NCBI RefSeq assembly: GCF_014898055.3
Contig: NW_023602073.1
Span: 80,642,678 to 80,706,677 of the forward strand
Direction: 5' to 3'
DNA from: Talpa occidentalis
Taxonomy: Eukaryota; Chordata; Mammalia; Eulipotyphla; Talpidae
Length of the DNA: 64,000 nucleotides
The notes below the pieces were generated by a model. That model had not been told where the DNA came from, did no database searches, and was given only the letters and a program-made list of their open reading frames with translations. Both the position numbers and the translations under genes were made by a program. This document shows positions 47,858-57,941 of this stretch, piece after piece; position 1 is the stretch's first letter, and every line of letters begins with the position of its first letter.

Positions 47858-48059
47858 TTGGGATTTTTTATTTTACAGTCTTCCATAATCAACTGCTAAT
47901 ATTTCAGCAAAAGAGTTTTTCATGTTACAAAATGTAATGAGAGAGAGAGAGACCCCAAGCTCTGGCATGCTGACGTAAGCTTATCACTTGTTCCCTGTGT
48001 CTTCGTGTTAAATCATGGCTACAACTGACTTTGGCAATACTGGGGATAGGCAGCAGCAT

Positions 48060-48275
48060 AGAGAGACTAATAGCAACTTTTCAAGTCAAATGAGCTTAGA
48101 TATTAATCCCAATTTTCTCTTAGCTAGAGTTACTTATCCTGTCTGAGTTTATTTTCTCAGTTTTTATGAGACTATTGAGTTTTTTGAGGCTTAAATAATA
48201 AAATGTAACTAAAATGTTAAGCAGACTGCTTGGCACATAATGAGGACTCAATAAACAGTAGCAACTCTTAATTTT
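48060..48275 (+). mobile_element. MIR (ancient mammalian SINE)
   Basis: 'cttagctagagttacttatc', 'ctgagtttattttctcagtt', 'gaggcttaaataataaaatg', 'agactgcttggcacataatg' and 'aggactcaataaacagtagc' follow the sense MIR order closely. Confidence 0.75.
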
Positions 48276-49467
48276 ATTGGGACTACAAAAATAGCCTAAC
48301 TAATGATTTTGGAAATCACTAATAACTGAAAAGCAAAACTCACAGCTAATAATCCAGTGACTCTAAGGATCAAATGAGACAGATGAATATAAGATACTTC
48401 ATTCAGGCTATAATAAACTTATCAATCCTTTTCCTCTACCTGTCCTTTGACTTACTACTAAGGGAGGACATAGAATAACATTTTATTATATCCAAATTTT
48501 GGAGAGAAAATGGGCATTTTATTTTTCTTGAAATATTTTCGGAGCTATTGGTATAGATGATGCTATGAGATAATAGAAAAACTATTTCTATTCTGAGTTA
48601 ACATAGCGCTTGAACATAAGAAAATATTAAATGATTTTCATAGGGTATTTTAATGATATAAAAGGAGGCATAAAGGTATTTATCTTTTTAAATCAACACT
48701 GGGTTGGCAAAAAGCCAATTCTCCCTGTTGTTTATGCATATTCGAATAATTATTCTATAGCAATTAAATATAAATGCATTGACATGGCCATTGACATATT
48801 ATTTAAACCAGCTCTTTTGCTTTGGTTTTTGAAATTCTGTCGTTTGGTAGTTTTGAGCTTAATTATGTATCTTCCAATCCTCCTGATTTCCAAACTTGGC
48901 AAATAAAATAAGCCTCATTACCCACTTACACACACACACACACACACACACACTATTATATTTTAACCATGTTCACATTTTAGGAAAGAGGTTCTATTCA
49001 TTTCATTTAATGTAAATGTAGAGCTAAAGATTCTTATAAACATTAATGGCAACACTTTAATTATATTTTCTTTATTTTAAAGCCCACTGAAAGAATGAAA
49101 CAATAAAATCTTAGCCCAAAAATGTTATAAATATTTAGTCCCTCTCCTTCCTCCTGTTCCTTTGAATATGAATATATGAATGTAGGTTTTTTTGACTTAA
49201 TACAAACTCTTCATCCTTCAAGGTATATGATAAAAACTGCTTAAGTTTAATAATATTCTTTTTTCAGAAAGTAAAAAATATATCAATTACAAGTGAAAAA
49301 ATGGTATTAAACAAGGCCTTAAAAAGTTTAAACTTTTCCTGGAGCATGGTAATTTTGGATTCTATTAGTGGACAATCAGCCAGATATAATATCAAAGAAT
49401 CACAGAAAGGTTAGCAAAATCAACAAAAGTAAACCTCTATAGCAGTGATGGAAATCCAGTGAAAAAC
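48276..49467. other. Single-copy AT-rich DNA, no gene seen
   Basis: The plus-strand frame at 48631-48906 (91 codons, ending GK) has no recognisable domain and no supporting signal. Confidence 0.5.
48928..48953. repeat. (AC)n microsatellite
   Basis: Thirteen AC units. Confidence 0.95.
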
Positions 49468-49487
49468 AAGAACCTCAGAATTTTCTT

Positions 49488-51959
49488 TTTTTTTTTTTTT
49501 TTTTGTGTGTGTGTGCCCTTTAGTCATCTGTATGTCTTCTTTGGAGAAGTGACTGTTTATCTCTTCTGTCCACTTTTTGATTGAGTGATTTGTTTTCTTT
49601 TTTTTTTAATGCATTTTTTTAATTTTATTTTTATTTATTTATTTATTTTTTTAGAAGTCCTTTTATTTAGAAGTTTCTTAGGAAAGTTTTTATTTTTATT
49701 TTTTTTTTAAATAATAAATTTTATTTTTATATTCCCCATACAATTGCAACCCCCCCCCATTCTGACCCCAATCCCTCCCCTCCCACCCCTCACCCCCAAA
49801 AAGTGTCTCTGGTTCATAGTTTTTTGTTGATTTTGATTTTCGCTTTCTTATAGTTATTCATTTTTCTGGTCCCTTATTTAAGTATTCTAGATTCCTGCTG
49901 TGAGTGAGACCATCCGGTATTTTTCTTTTTCTTTTTGGCTTATTTCGCTGAGCATGATCCCTTCCAGTGCCATCCATGTTGCTGCAAATTGCATGTGTTT
50001 ATCTTTTTTGAATGCTGAGTAATATTCCATGGTATATATGTACCACATCTTCTTAATCCAGTCATCTATTTTTGGGCATTTGGGCTGTTTCCAAAGCTTA
50101 GCTATTGTAAACAGTGCTGCTATAAACATAGGGGTGCAGGTGCTCTTTGGAATTGATGTTTCTGTGTCTTTGGGTAAATACCTAGGAGTGGAATTGCTGG
50201 ATCATATGGAAGCTCTATGTTTAGTAGGTCCAGAAATCTCCACACAGCTCTCCATAGTGGTTGGACCAGTTTGCACTCCCACCAACAGTGCAGAAGAGTT
50301 CCTTTTTCTCCACACCCTCGCCAACATTTGTTGTTGCTAGTTTTTTTAATATGTGCCATTCTCACTGGTGTAAGATGGTATCTCATGGTAGTTTTGATTT
50401 GCATTTCCCTGATTACAAGTGATGTTGAACATTTTTTCATATGCCTGTTGGCCATTTGCATTTCCTCTTCAGAGAAGTTTCTTTTTAGCTCTTCTGCCCA
50501 TTTTTTGACTGGATTATTTTCTTTGTTGTCGTTGAGTCTCATCAGCTCTTTGCAGATTTTTGTGATCAGTCCTTTATCATTAGTGTTGTGTGCAAAAATG
50601 TTCTCCCAGTTGGTGGGATTTCTCTTTGTTTTTGTTATTGTCTCTTTTGCTGTACAGAAGCTCTTTAATTTGATGTAGTCCCAGCTGTTTATCTTTGCCT
50701 TCACTATCACTGCTTTGGGTGATGTGTCTGTAAAGATGTCTTTGATGTGCAAATCCCGTAGTGTTTCGCCTATATTTCCTTCTATATATTTTATGGTTTC
50801 AGGTCTTATGTCTAGTTCTTTAATCCATTTTGAGTTGATTTTTGTGTATGGTGTGAGGTAGTGGTCAAGCTTCATTCTTTTGCATGTAGCGACCCAGTTT
50901 TCCCAGCACCATTTATTGAACAAACTTTCTTTGCTCCAATGCATAGTCTTTGCTCCTTTGTCAAAGATTAGTTGACCATAAATCTGTGGGTTTATTTCTG
51001 GATTTTCTATTCGATTCCATTGGTCTGTGTGTCTGTTCTTATTCCAATACCATGCAGTTTTGATGATTATGGCTTTGTAGTAGAGTTTGAAGTTTGGGAG
51101 TGTGATGCCTCCATTCCCTTCTTTTTTTTCAGGAGAGCTTTGGCTATTAGGGGTTTTTTGTGATTCCATATGAATTTCATCAATAATTGTTCTATTTCTT
51201 TGAAGAATGCCATTGAGATTTTGATTGGAATAGCATTGAATCTGTATATTGCTTTTGGTAGGATGGCCATTTTAATAATGTTTATTCTTCCAATCCATGA
51301 GCAGGGGATGTCTTTCCATTTCTATGTGTCTTCTTCTATTTCTTTTAACAGTGTTTTATAGTTTTCTTTGTATAGGTCCTTTACCTCTTTTGTTAGATTT
51401 ATTCCCAAATATTTGATTTTTTTTGTTTCAATAATAAAAGGGATGTTTTTTTTTATTTCTTCTTCTTCAGATTTATTGTTTGTGTATAGGAAGGCTACTG
51501 ACTTTTGTGTGTTGATTTTGTATCCTGCCACTTTACTGAACTGATTGATGAGTTGAATTAGTTTTTCTGTGGAGTTTTTGGGGTTCTCTATGTATATTAT
51601 CATATCATCTGCAAATAGTGATAGTTTGACTTCTTCTTTTCCTATTTGGATTCCTTGGATGTCTTTCTCTTGTCTTATTGCTCTGGCTAGGACTTCCAGT
51701 ATTATATTGAAGAGCAGTGGTAAGAGTGGACATCCTTGTCTTGTTCCAGATCTTAATGGAATTGCTTTCAGCTTTTCACCATTGAGAATGATACTGGCTG
51801 TTGGCTTGTCATAGATGGCCTTTATGATGTTGAGGTATGTTCCTGTATCCCAAGAATTTCAAGGGCTTTTATCATGAATGCGTGTTGCACTTTGTCAAAA
51901 GCTTTCTCAGCATCTATTGATATTATCATATGGTTTTTATATTTCTTTTTGTTGATGTG
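49488..51959 (-). mobile_element. L1, 5'-truncated, perfect 20-bp TSD, apparent 3' transduction
   Basis: The exact 20-bp TSD lies at 49468-49487 and 51960-51979. In the L1 sense (right to left) it starts inside the reverse-transcriptase domain and runs through the ORF2 C-terminus and a G-rich 3' UTR ending near 49735. Beyond a first A-rich tract come about 200 bp that are not the normal L1 3' UTR, with two further A-rich tracts, before the final tail (T at 49488-49504). The extra piece at about 49515-49605 reads as a fragment of a different, older L1 ORF2. Because everything sits inside one TSD it moved as a unit. Confidence 0.95.
49887..51959 (-). pseudogene. Truncated, frameshifted L1 ORF2 (reverse transcriptase and C-terminal part)
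   Basis: ORF2 encodes the L1 endonuclease/reverse transcriptase; this copy lacks the endonuclease and the N-terminal RT part. Visible motifs are [10 protein letters not shown] (first catalytic Asp, about 51890-51940), FADD (51604-51615), and a C-terminal knuckle C-x3-C-x7-H-x4-C in [18 protein letters not shown]. The frame changes near 51845, at the lysine run near 51165, and again near 50130, and there is a stop near 51321. The longest piece is 349 codons (50120-51169). It cannot make a working protein. Confidence 0.93.
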
Positions 51960-51979
51960 AAGAACCTCAGAATTTTCTT

Positions 51980-52260
51980 GCCAGTTTCTGGCTCTTAATT
52001 TTTGATGCCAAAGGTTGATCTCACGGGAGACACCATATAATATCTTGGTAATAAACGTAAACATTTAAGCATTATGTATTTTTTTGAAATACAAATTTAA
52101 TGCTGATTTCTATAATGTATAATTATCTAGCATAACTTTATCAGCCATGACTTTTTGCTAGAGTTTTAAAAATCACCCTATAATTTCAACCTTTAGAACT
52201 TTAGACATTTAGAAGTAATAAAATATACCTCCTTAAAACAAAAAAAAAGAACTTCTTTAC
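51980..52260. other. Spacer between two L1 insertions
   Basis: AT-rich, with no gene or repeat seen. Confidence 0.5.
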
Positions 52261-52274
52261 AAACAAGCATTTTA

Positions 52275-52584
52275 TTTTTTTATATTTTATTTTGTATATT
52301 TTTTACATCATGTTTCATTTGTGCACAATGTATGCCTTTGGATGGAGCTGGAAGGTTTCATGCTCAGCAAAATAAGCCAGAAAGAACAAAAAAAATACCG
52401 GATGGTCTCATTCATAGCAAGAATATAGAAAATTAAATAAGGGACCAGGAGAAAGACTAATTATAATAAAGTAAAAATCAAAATGAACAAGCAACTATAA
52501 GCCAGAGACACACTACAGGGGTAGGAGGGTAAGAGGGATTACGATCAAAATAAGGGGGATGGGAAGTGTATGGGGACTATAGCC
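52275..52584. mobile_element. L1 3' fragment with internal inversion (twin-primed)
   Basis: An exact 14-bp TSD 'aaacaagcatttta' lies at 52261-52274 and 52585-52598. The left 60 bp or so, read on the minus strand, is the L1 3' terminus ending in an A-rich tail (T-rich at 52275-52313). From about 52333 to 52584 the L1 sequence just upstream of that terminus runs in the opposite (plus) orientation: 'tttggatggagctggaaggt', 'ccggatggtctcattcatag', 'gtatggggactatag'. There is no tail on the right. Confidence 0.9.
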
Positions 52585-52598
52585 AAACAAGCATTTTA

Positions 52599-53310
52599 AA
52601 CAGGGTCATTTTTCATAGAATCATTTTTTGCCAAATATTTTTCAATTTAAATATTCTTCTCTTACCTTTCTAACTACTCTTCTCAATTTGTATGTAGTTG
52701 ATCAGTTGGGGAAAAGTAACTTGGGTATCACAGAAACTACCTTATAAGTACATACCTTTGGACTTACTACACAAAATAACTGAGACTCTTAATTCACACT
52801 CTATTTTACTTTCAAGAGTAGAACAGACTCTGAATGTTGAAATATCAATAGCAGAGAAGATAGGGCAGTGAGGAGTTCCCTAATCAAAACTGGATGAAAA
52901 TTATGATATGCATCCCTCTGTATGTTTAAATTGTCAAATATTGTAATGTAGAATCCAAAATAATACTCATAAAAGGCTTCAAGGTAAAGGGAAAAACTGA
53001 GAATATTAATTTTTATTAGGTAGATTTAGAGACATTCATCAAAGTCTTACAAAGGAAGAAGGGATCTAGGGTAAAGTTCATTAGTGATTGATCAAAAAAC
53101 AGAAACAGAAAAAATGTATTTGATCTTTCTTGATAAATGAACACTCCCTCACTATGACCTTAGACAAAAAGACAGAGCTGCTTGGTTTTGGGGGCTAAAG
53201 TATACCAGGGACAGTATGCACAAAAATAGTAAAGGGATCTGAGTGGATGTAGGTGGAGTTCCAACAGTGCTATGATGATTTTCATTATAGTCTGGGTATG
53301 TTTCTGTGTG

Positions 53311-53361
<51 letters not shown>

Positions 53362-55004
53362 GAGGCCATAAATACTTCTGAATCTTACATTTACAGGGTT
53401 TCGGAAAGTTTTCTCTATCATCTCAACGTAACTGGATATGGCATTATAAATTAAAAAAATTACTTTAAGGATGCACTTCAGAGTGGAATGAGTAGGTGAT
53501 CAATAATTATTTATTGAATAAAATTTCAAATTAATAAGGATAATTAGTGCTCATTTTCTTAATAAGTCATGTTTAATTCCATTTGAGGCAAGTTCCCTCT
53601 TGGACAATATCTATAGAAATGCATCTTCTACTCTGATATAGTGCTTTGTGTATAGTAAGAGTTCAAAAATGTATGCGGAAGTTCTTTTCACCCAAGCCTC
53701 AGCCATGATCTTCAAATTTCTCTGTGTTTTCTTCCCTGATTGTGATTCAGAAATCTGTAACCAGGGCTAACTCTAAAGACAAAGGAAAGAATAAAATCTC
53801 AATCCTTGTGAATGAAATGGCCTCCTCTAGACCTATTTGCCTGGATATTTTCATTTATTCTACACTCAGATGAATGCAAAATGATCTCCTGATGCCACAG
53901 CTAGCAGGGAGAAGATTGAAAATAAACCTTTCATTGACTTCATATTCTATGTAAACTGGCTTGTTGTATCTTGTCATAATAAACCTAACAGATGATTATT
54001 AATCAGTTTTGCATGCAAGCAAACTAAATGAAGGATAAAGGTTAGCAGGTAATTTCTCCACAGAAGTTTGATTCATAGAGAAAAATGTATCTTTGCACTT
54101 TTAGAAACTGCAGCTAACTTCAGGCAATCAATGGATGTGATGAAGAATAGTTCTGTTTTCTAAAATTATAACAATTTGAGGAATTGGAAATCAATTTACT
54201 AAGGCAATGAAAGTGATAAATGAGCAAATGAGTAATCTGTGTGATTAAAAAATAGCATTATATTTTCTCAGCAAGTCAGTCATATAAATATGTTCAGTAA
54301 AATATTAACCCAAAAGAGAAAGTCATATGGAATGATAAATTAAATTCATATAGTAAGTAATTTTGTTTATATTAATATCATTTTGATTTGTATTTAATGT
54401 GATTATACAATTCTATTTTTAAAATATTATTTTATGTTGATCCTTTAGTTAAATTTTGATATTTCTTCCACCATGTCTACTGAAATTAATCATATCTAAA
54501 GACTATAAAGCAAGACCTGTATTTCCTAAAAACCTGATTGTCACTAATTTTATTAGACAGTACACTGGAATAAGAAATTTGATCACAATAAAATGTTCCT
54601 AAAATATTATAGGGACAGAATGAATCATGTGTTGCTAGAACATCTTGCATTTACCCAATGTACTGGGTATCACTAAATTTCTTGTCTGCTACAGACTTGC
54701 ATCATGACTTGAAATATCTATATATCTGGTTTTGTGTCTCTACACCATCTTAGCTACCATAAATAATTGGTATATGTCTTTATGCACTTCTGGATATTTC
54801 TAGCAAGTTTCTTGACAAATATAGCCTTATGTTTTAGCACTTAACCCTACAAAATTCTTTCTAGGCCATTACATCTACTCCTGGGTGTTTTCCATTGATT
54901 GGAATGGCACCTAGAACACTAATACTCTTTCTGATTTCTTGACACTATGTAGGTATGAGAGCACTGAGTTTTCTAGGAGCAGATACGTTGCTGCAATGAC
55001 CTCT
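52599..55004. other. Mostly single-copy DNA, no gene seen
   Basis: Contains the GT microsatellite at 53313-53358 and two short 3'-end-like scraps of MIR/L2 (53485-53525 'taggtgatcaataattattt'; 53630-53675 'agtgctttgtgtatagtaag'). The rest is unassigned. Confidence 0.5.
53313..53358. repeat. (GT)n microsatellite
   Basis: Twenty-three GT units, the longest dinucleotide array here except for the AT tract at 55.75 kb. Histidine/threonine and valine/cysteine open frames across it are artefacts. Confidence 0.96.
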
Positions 55005-55225
55005 AAAGGTATTCTATAAGATCATAACAATTAAAACTACATGGTACTGGACAAAAACAAACAAAAAACAACAACAACAGCTACACAGAGCAAAGAAACT
55101 GACTTTCAGACCAGAAATAAAATCACAAATTTATGGACAACAAATATATGACAAAGGAATGAAGTATATGCACTGGAATAAGGAAAATCTCTCCAATAAA
55201 TGGTGTTGGGAACATTGAACTGCCC

Positions 55226-55228
<3 letters not shown>

Positions 55229-55257
<29 letters not shown>
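55229..55257. repeat. 29-bp A run inside L1 ORF2
   Basis: Expanded from an internal A-rich codon run; it is not an element tail because L1 text continues on both sides. Confidence 0.92.
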
Positions 55258-55259
<2 letters not shown>

Positions 55260-55751
55260 AGATCAGTATCTCATACCATATATGAAAATTAACTCGAAAT
55301 GGATAAAAGACAGCTGTAAGGCCTGAAACCATAAAATGCACAATAGCATGGGCAAAATACTCCCTGAAACATCTTTGCAGATTCACCTCTAGCAGAAAGG
55401 GAAACAAAGGATAATATAAAAACTGGGATATATCAATCTAAATAGATTCTGAATAGCGAAAGAGACAGTAACCAAAATGAAGAGACACCCTGGAAAATGG
55501 GAAACGATATTTGCACACCATATATCTGATAAAGGACTGATGCCAAAGGTCTATAAAGAGCTCACACAACTCAACAAAAAGAAAACAAACAACCCAATCA
55601 AAAAAATGGGCAGAGCACTTATATAGGCACTTTTCCAAAGAAGACATGCATATTGCCAACAGTCATATGAAAAATGTTCATCATCACATCAACAGGGAAA
55701 TGCAAATCAAAACTATAATAAGATACCACAGCACACCTGTGAGGCTGGCTC

Positions 55752-55798
<47 letters not shown>

Positions 55799-55816
55799 TA
55801 TACATATATATATATA
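55752..55816. repeat. (AT)n tract inside L1
   Basis: TA/CATATA alternation directly before the GAAA array. Confidence 0.95.
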
Positions 55817-55856
55817 AGAAAGAAGAAAAAAGAAAGAAAAGAAAGAAGAAAAAAAA

Positions 55857-55931
<75 letters not shown>

Positions 55932-56060
55932 GAAGGAAGGAAGGAAGGAAGGAAGGAAGGAAGGAAGGAAGGAAGGAAGGAAGAAGGAAGGAAGGAAGGA
56001 AGGAAGGAAGGAAGGAAGGAAGGAAGAAAGAAAGAAAGAAAAGAAAAAGAAAGAGAAAGA
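55817..56060. repeat. (GAAA)n/(GGAA)n polypurine microsatellite inside L1
   Basis: GAAA units to about 55930, GGAA units to about 56025, then GAAA again to 56060. The strand is almost pure purine for about 245 bp. GGAA is the core ETS-family binding motif, so the array could bind such factors; that is family knowledge and not shown here. Confidence 0.96.
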
Positions 56061-56705
56061 CAGAAGTGCTGGTTAGGTTGTGTAGAAAAAGGAACAATCT
56101 TACATTGTTGGAGGGAAAGTAGACTGGTCCAGACCCTATGGAATGAACTGTGGAAGTTCTTTAAATGACTACAAATGTATATGTATACAACCCATCAATT
56201 TCAATCCTAGGTTTCTACCCAAAGGACACAAAAACACTAATTCAATATGAAACCTGTACCCCTGTGTTTATAGCAGCACTATTTACAATAGCCAAAATTT
56301 GGAAACAGCCTAAATATCCCAAAACAGATGAGTTGATCAAGAAGACCCATGTAGATATATAGCTATACAGCAGCATGGATGGAACTGGAAGGGATTATCC
56401 TCAGTGACACCAGCCAGACAGATGATAAATACCAGATGTTTTCACTTATATTTAGAATATAGAGAAATCAAAAGATCAGACAAAGACACACTATAATACT
56501 TTCACTTAAAAGTTGATTATATATCTAAAGCATCCAGGATGGAAGGAGGAAGAGGCGGAGGGACAGGGAGAGGGGAGAAATGAAAAGCTGGGAAAGAGGT
56601 GAGAGGGAGGACAAGGAGAGCTTGTGGATAAGTTTCTATGTACTAGTTTTCCCCAGTTTTTCTCTGTAGGTGTAGCATAGACTCATACAGAAATAAATAT
56701 ATGTT

Positions 56706-57029
56706 TCACTGTTGAAGGCAGTGCTTAGAAAAAAAAATAACTGATAGAATAATCTGAGTCACTTTCATCACAGTAAGTCCAACTAAAGCACAATTTGATG
56801 GTATGGAGAAAAATAGCTAAATCTTTCCTATACAGAAATCTTAGAAATGATGAGGATGTCCTCTAACTTTGGGTCTTCTTACTATGACTCATGGAATTAA
56901 AAGGTCAAGAGGCAATTCTACTAATCCTGTAGTGACTGGTGAGTCTTTCCTGCTCACTACTTTGCACTGCAATAAAGTTCATTTTTATTTTACTGGTAAA
57001 TAAAGCAAAACAAGATTGTCAAAATTCAC
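56706..57029. other. Spacer, no gene seen
   Basis: Nothing recognisable. Confidence 0.5.
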
Positions 57030-57140
57030 TGGTGATGTGGTGGGAGATTTATGGTAACTACACCTGAGGGGAGAAATCAAATACTGTACAAAAAAAATGA
57101 ACAATGATGTAACAAAATAAAAGTTCAGTTAAAAAATATT
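57030..57140 (+). mobile_element. Short L1 3'-end fragment
   Basis: 'actacacctgaggggagaaa' and 'gaacaatgatgtaacaaaat' match the 3' terminus of the L1 at 23231-24011. Severely 5'-truncated, with an A-rich end. Confidence 0.8.
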
Positions 57141-57654
57141 AAATGCTACCTCAAGACACAGGTGTGCCACGTATAATAATTTAAGCACAAAACTATGGAA
57201 AATTCTTATTCAATTCAGTGGAACTTTCTTGAAATTCCACATTATTGCATTATGAAAAACTCTACTTAGGTGTCAATTCTCAGTCTGTTTGTGTGTTGAG
57301 AGAGAGAGAGAGGGAGAGTAATGGGGGTAGAGAGAGAGTGTTTTATTCATCGTTTTTGAAAACTCTATCTTACCAAGATATATAAGGTTTTTCCTAAACT
57401 ATACGAGATATCAGCATGATTTCATCAATATAGTCAGCTAATGTGATGTCCTATTAAAACTGTAAGATAGGCAAGTACCTTGAAGTTTATCTGTATGTAA
57501 AAAATTAGAAGCTGATGTACCTTTGAGGGAAGATGGAAATATCTCTGATGGAAGACTATAAACTTATAAGTTATACTATATTCATTATGAACAGAGTAAA
57601 AATGAATAGGGTAAAAAAAGTTACTAGCAGATGAACTGAGTAACTATAAGAAGA
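57141..57654. other. Single-copy DNA with a GA run
   Basis: (GA)n at 57298-57318 and near 57331-57339. No gene. Confidence 0.5.
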
Positions 57655-57664
57655 AACTGAGGAG

Positions 57665-57931
57665 GGCCTTCCCTGGTGGCGCAGTGGTTGAGCGCTTGAC
57701 TGTGAAGCTGCCCACAGCCTCTACAGCGCTGGTTCGATCCCTGGCCACAGGCGAGGGTCTCACATGGTGTGCAGATCTCTCCTGCTGCGCCCGCTGCTCC
57801 CCTCAGCAGTGTACTTCAGTCCTTCTGCCTGCTCTGCTCCTTGCTCTGGCTCTGGTGAATTCTCTCACCCCCCAGTGCTTCTGACTGTACCCAGTGCTTG
57901 TATAAATAAATCTTTAAAAAAAAAAAAAAGG
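57665..57931 (+). mobile_element. tRNA-derived SINE, full length
   Basis: Starts GGCCTTCCCTGGTGGCGCAG with 'gtggttgagcgc'. The B box GGTTCGATCCC is intact near 57731. It has the short 'ggccacaggcgagggtc' head-body junction but the young body ('cttcagtccttctgcctgct'), a mosaic of two subfamilies. The tail is 13 A. TSD 'aactgaggag' at 57655-57664 and 57932-57941. Confidence 0.96.
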
Positions 57932-57941
57932 AACTGAGGAG

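Larger units (their letters stand above)
55005..56705 (+). mobile_element. L1 ORF2/3' UTR copy containing large microsatellites
   Basis: Sense L1: 'aaaactacatggtactggac', 'aaatggataaaagacagctg', 'aaaatgggcagagcacttat', 'gaaatgcaaatcaaaactat', then simple repeats at 55752-56060, then 'gtgctggttaggttgtgtag', 'tttctacccaaaggacacaa' and a purine-rich 3' UTR ending near AATAAATA (56692). A 29-bp A run (55229-55257) also lies inside ORF2. All frames are broken. Confidence 0.9.

Noticed and set aside
50217..50678. Plus-strand 153-codon open frame
   Set aside because: It lies opposite L1 ORF2 in the 49.5 kb insertion; it is a shadow of antisense L1 coding sequence.
53152..53421. Threonine/histidine-repeat protein on the minus strand
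   Set aside because: Product of a (GT)n microsatellite.
55646..56122. 158-codon frame rich in lysine, glutamate and glycine, and its leucine/phenylalanine/serine shadow on the minus strand
   Set aside because: It is read through GAAA/GGAA and AT microsatellites inside an L1; repetitive translation, not a gene.
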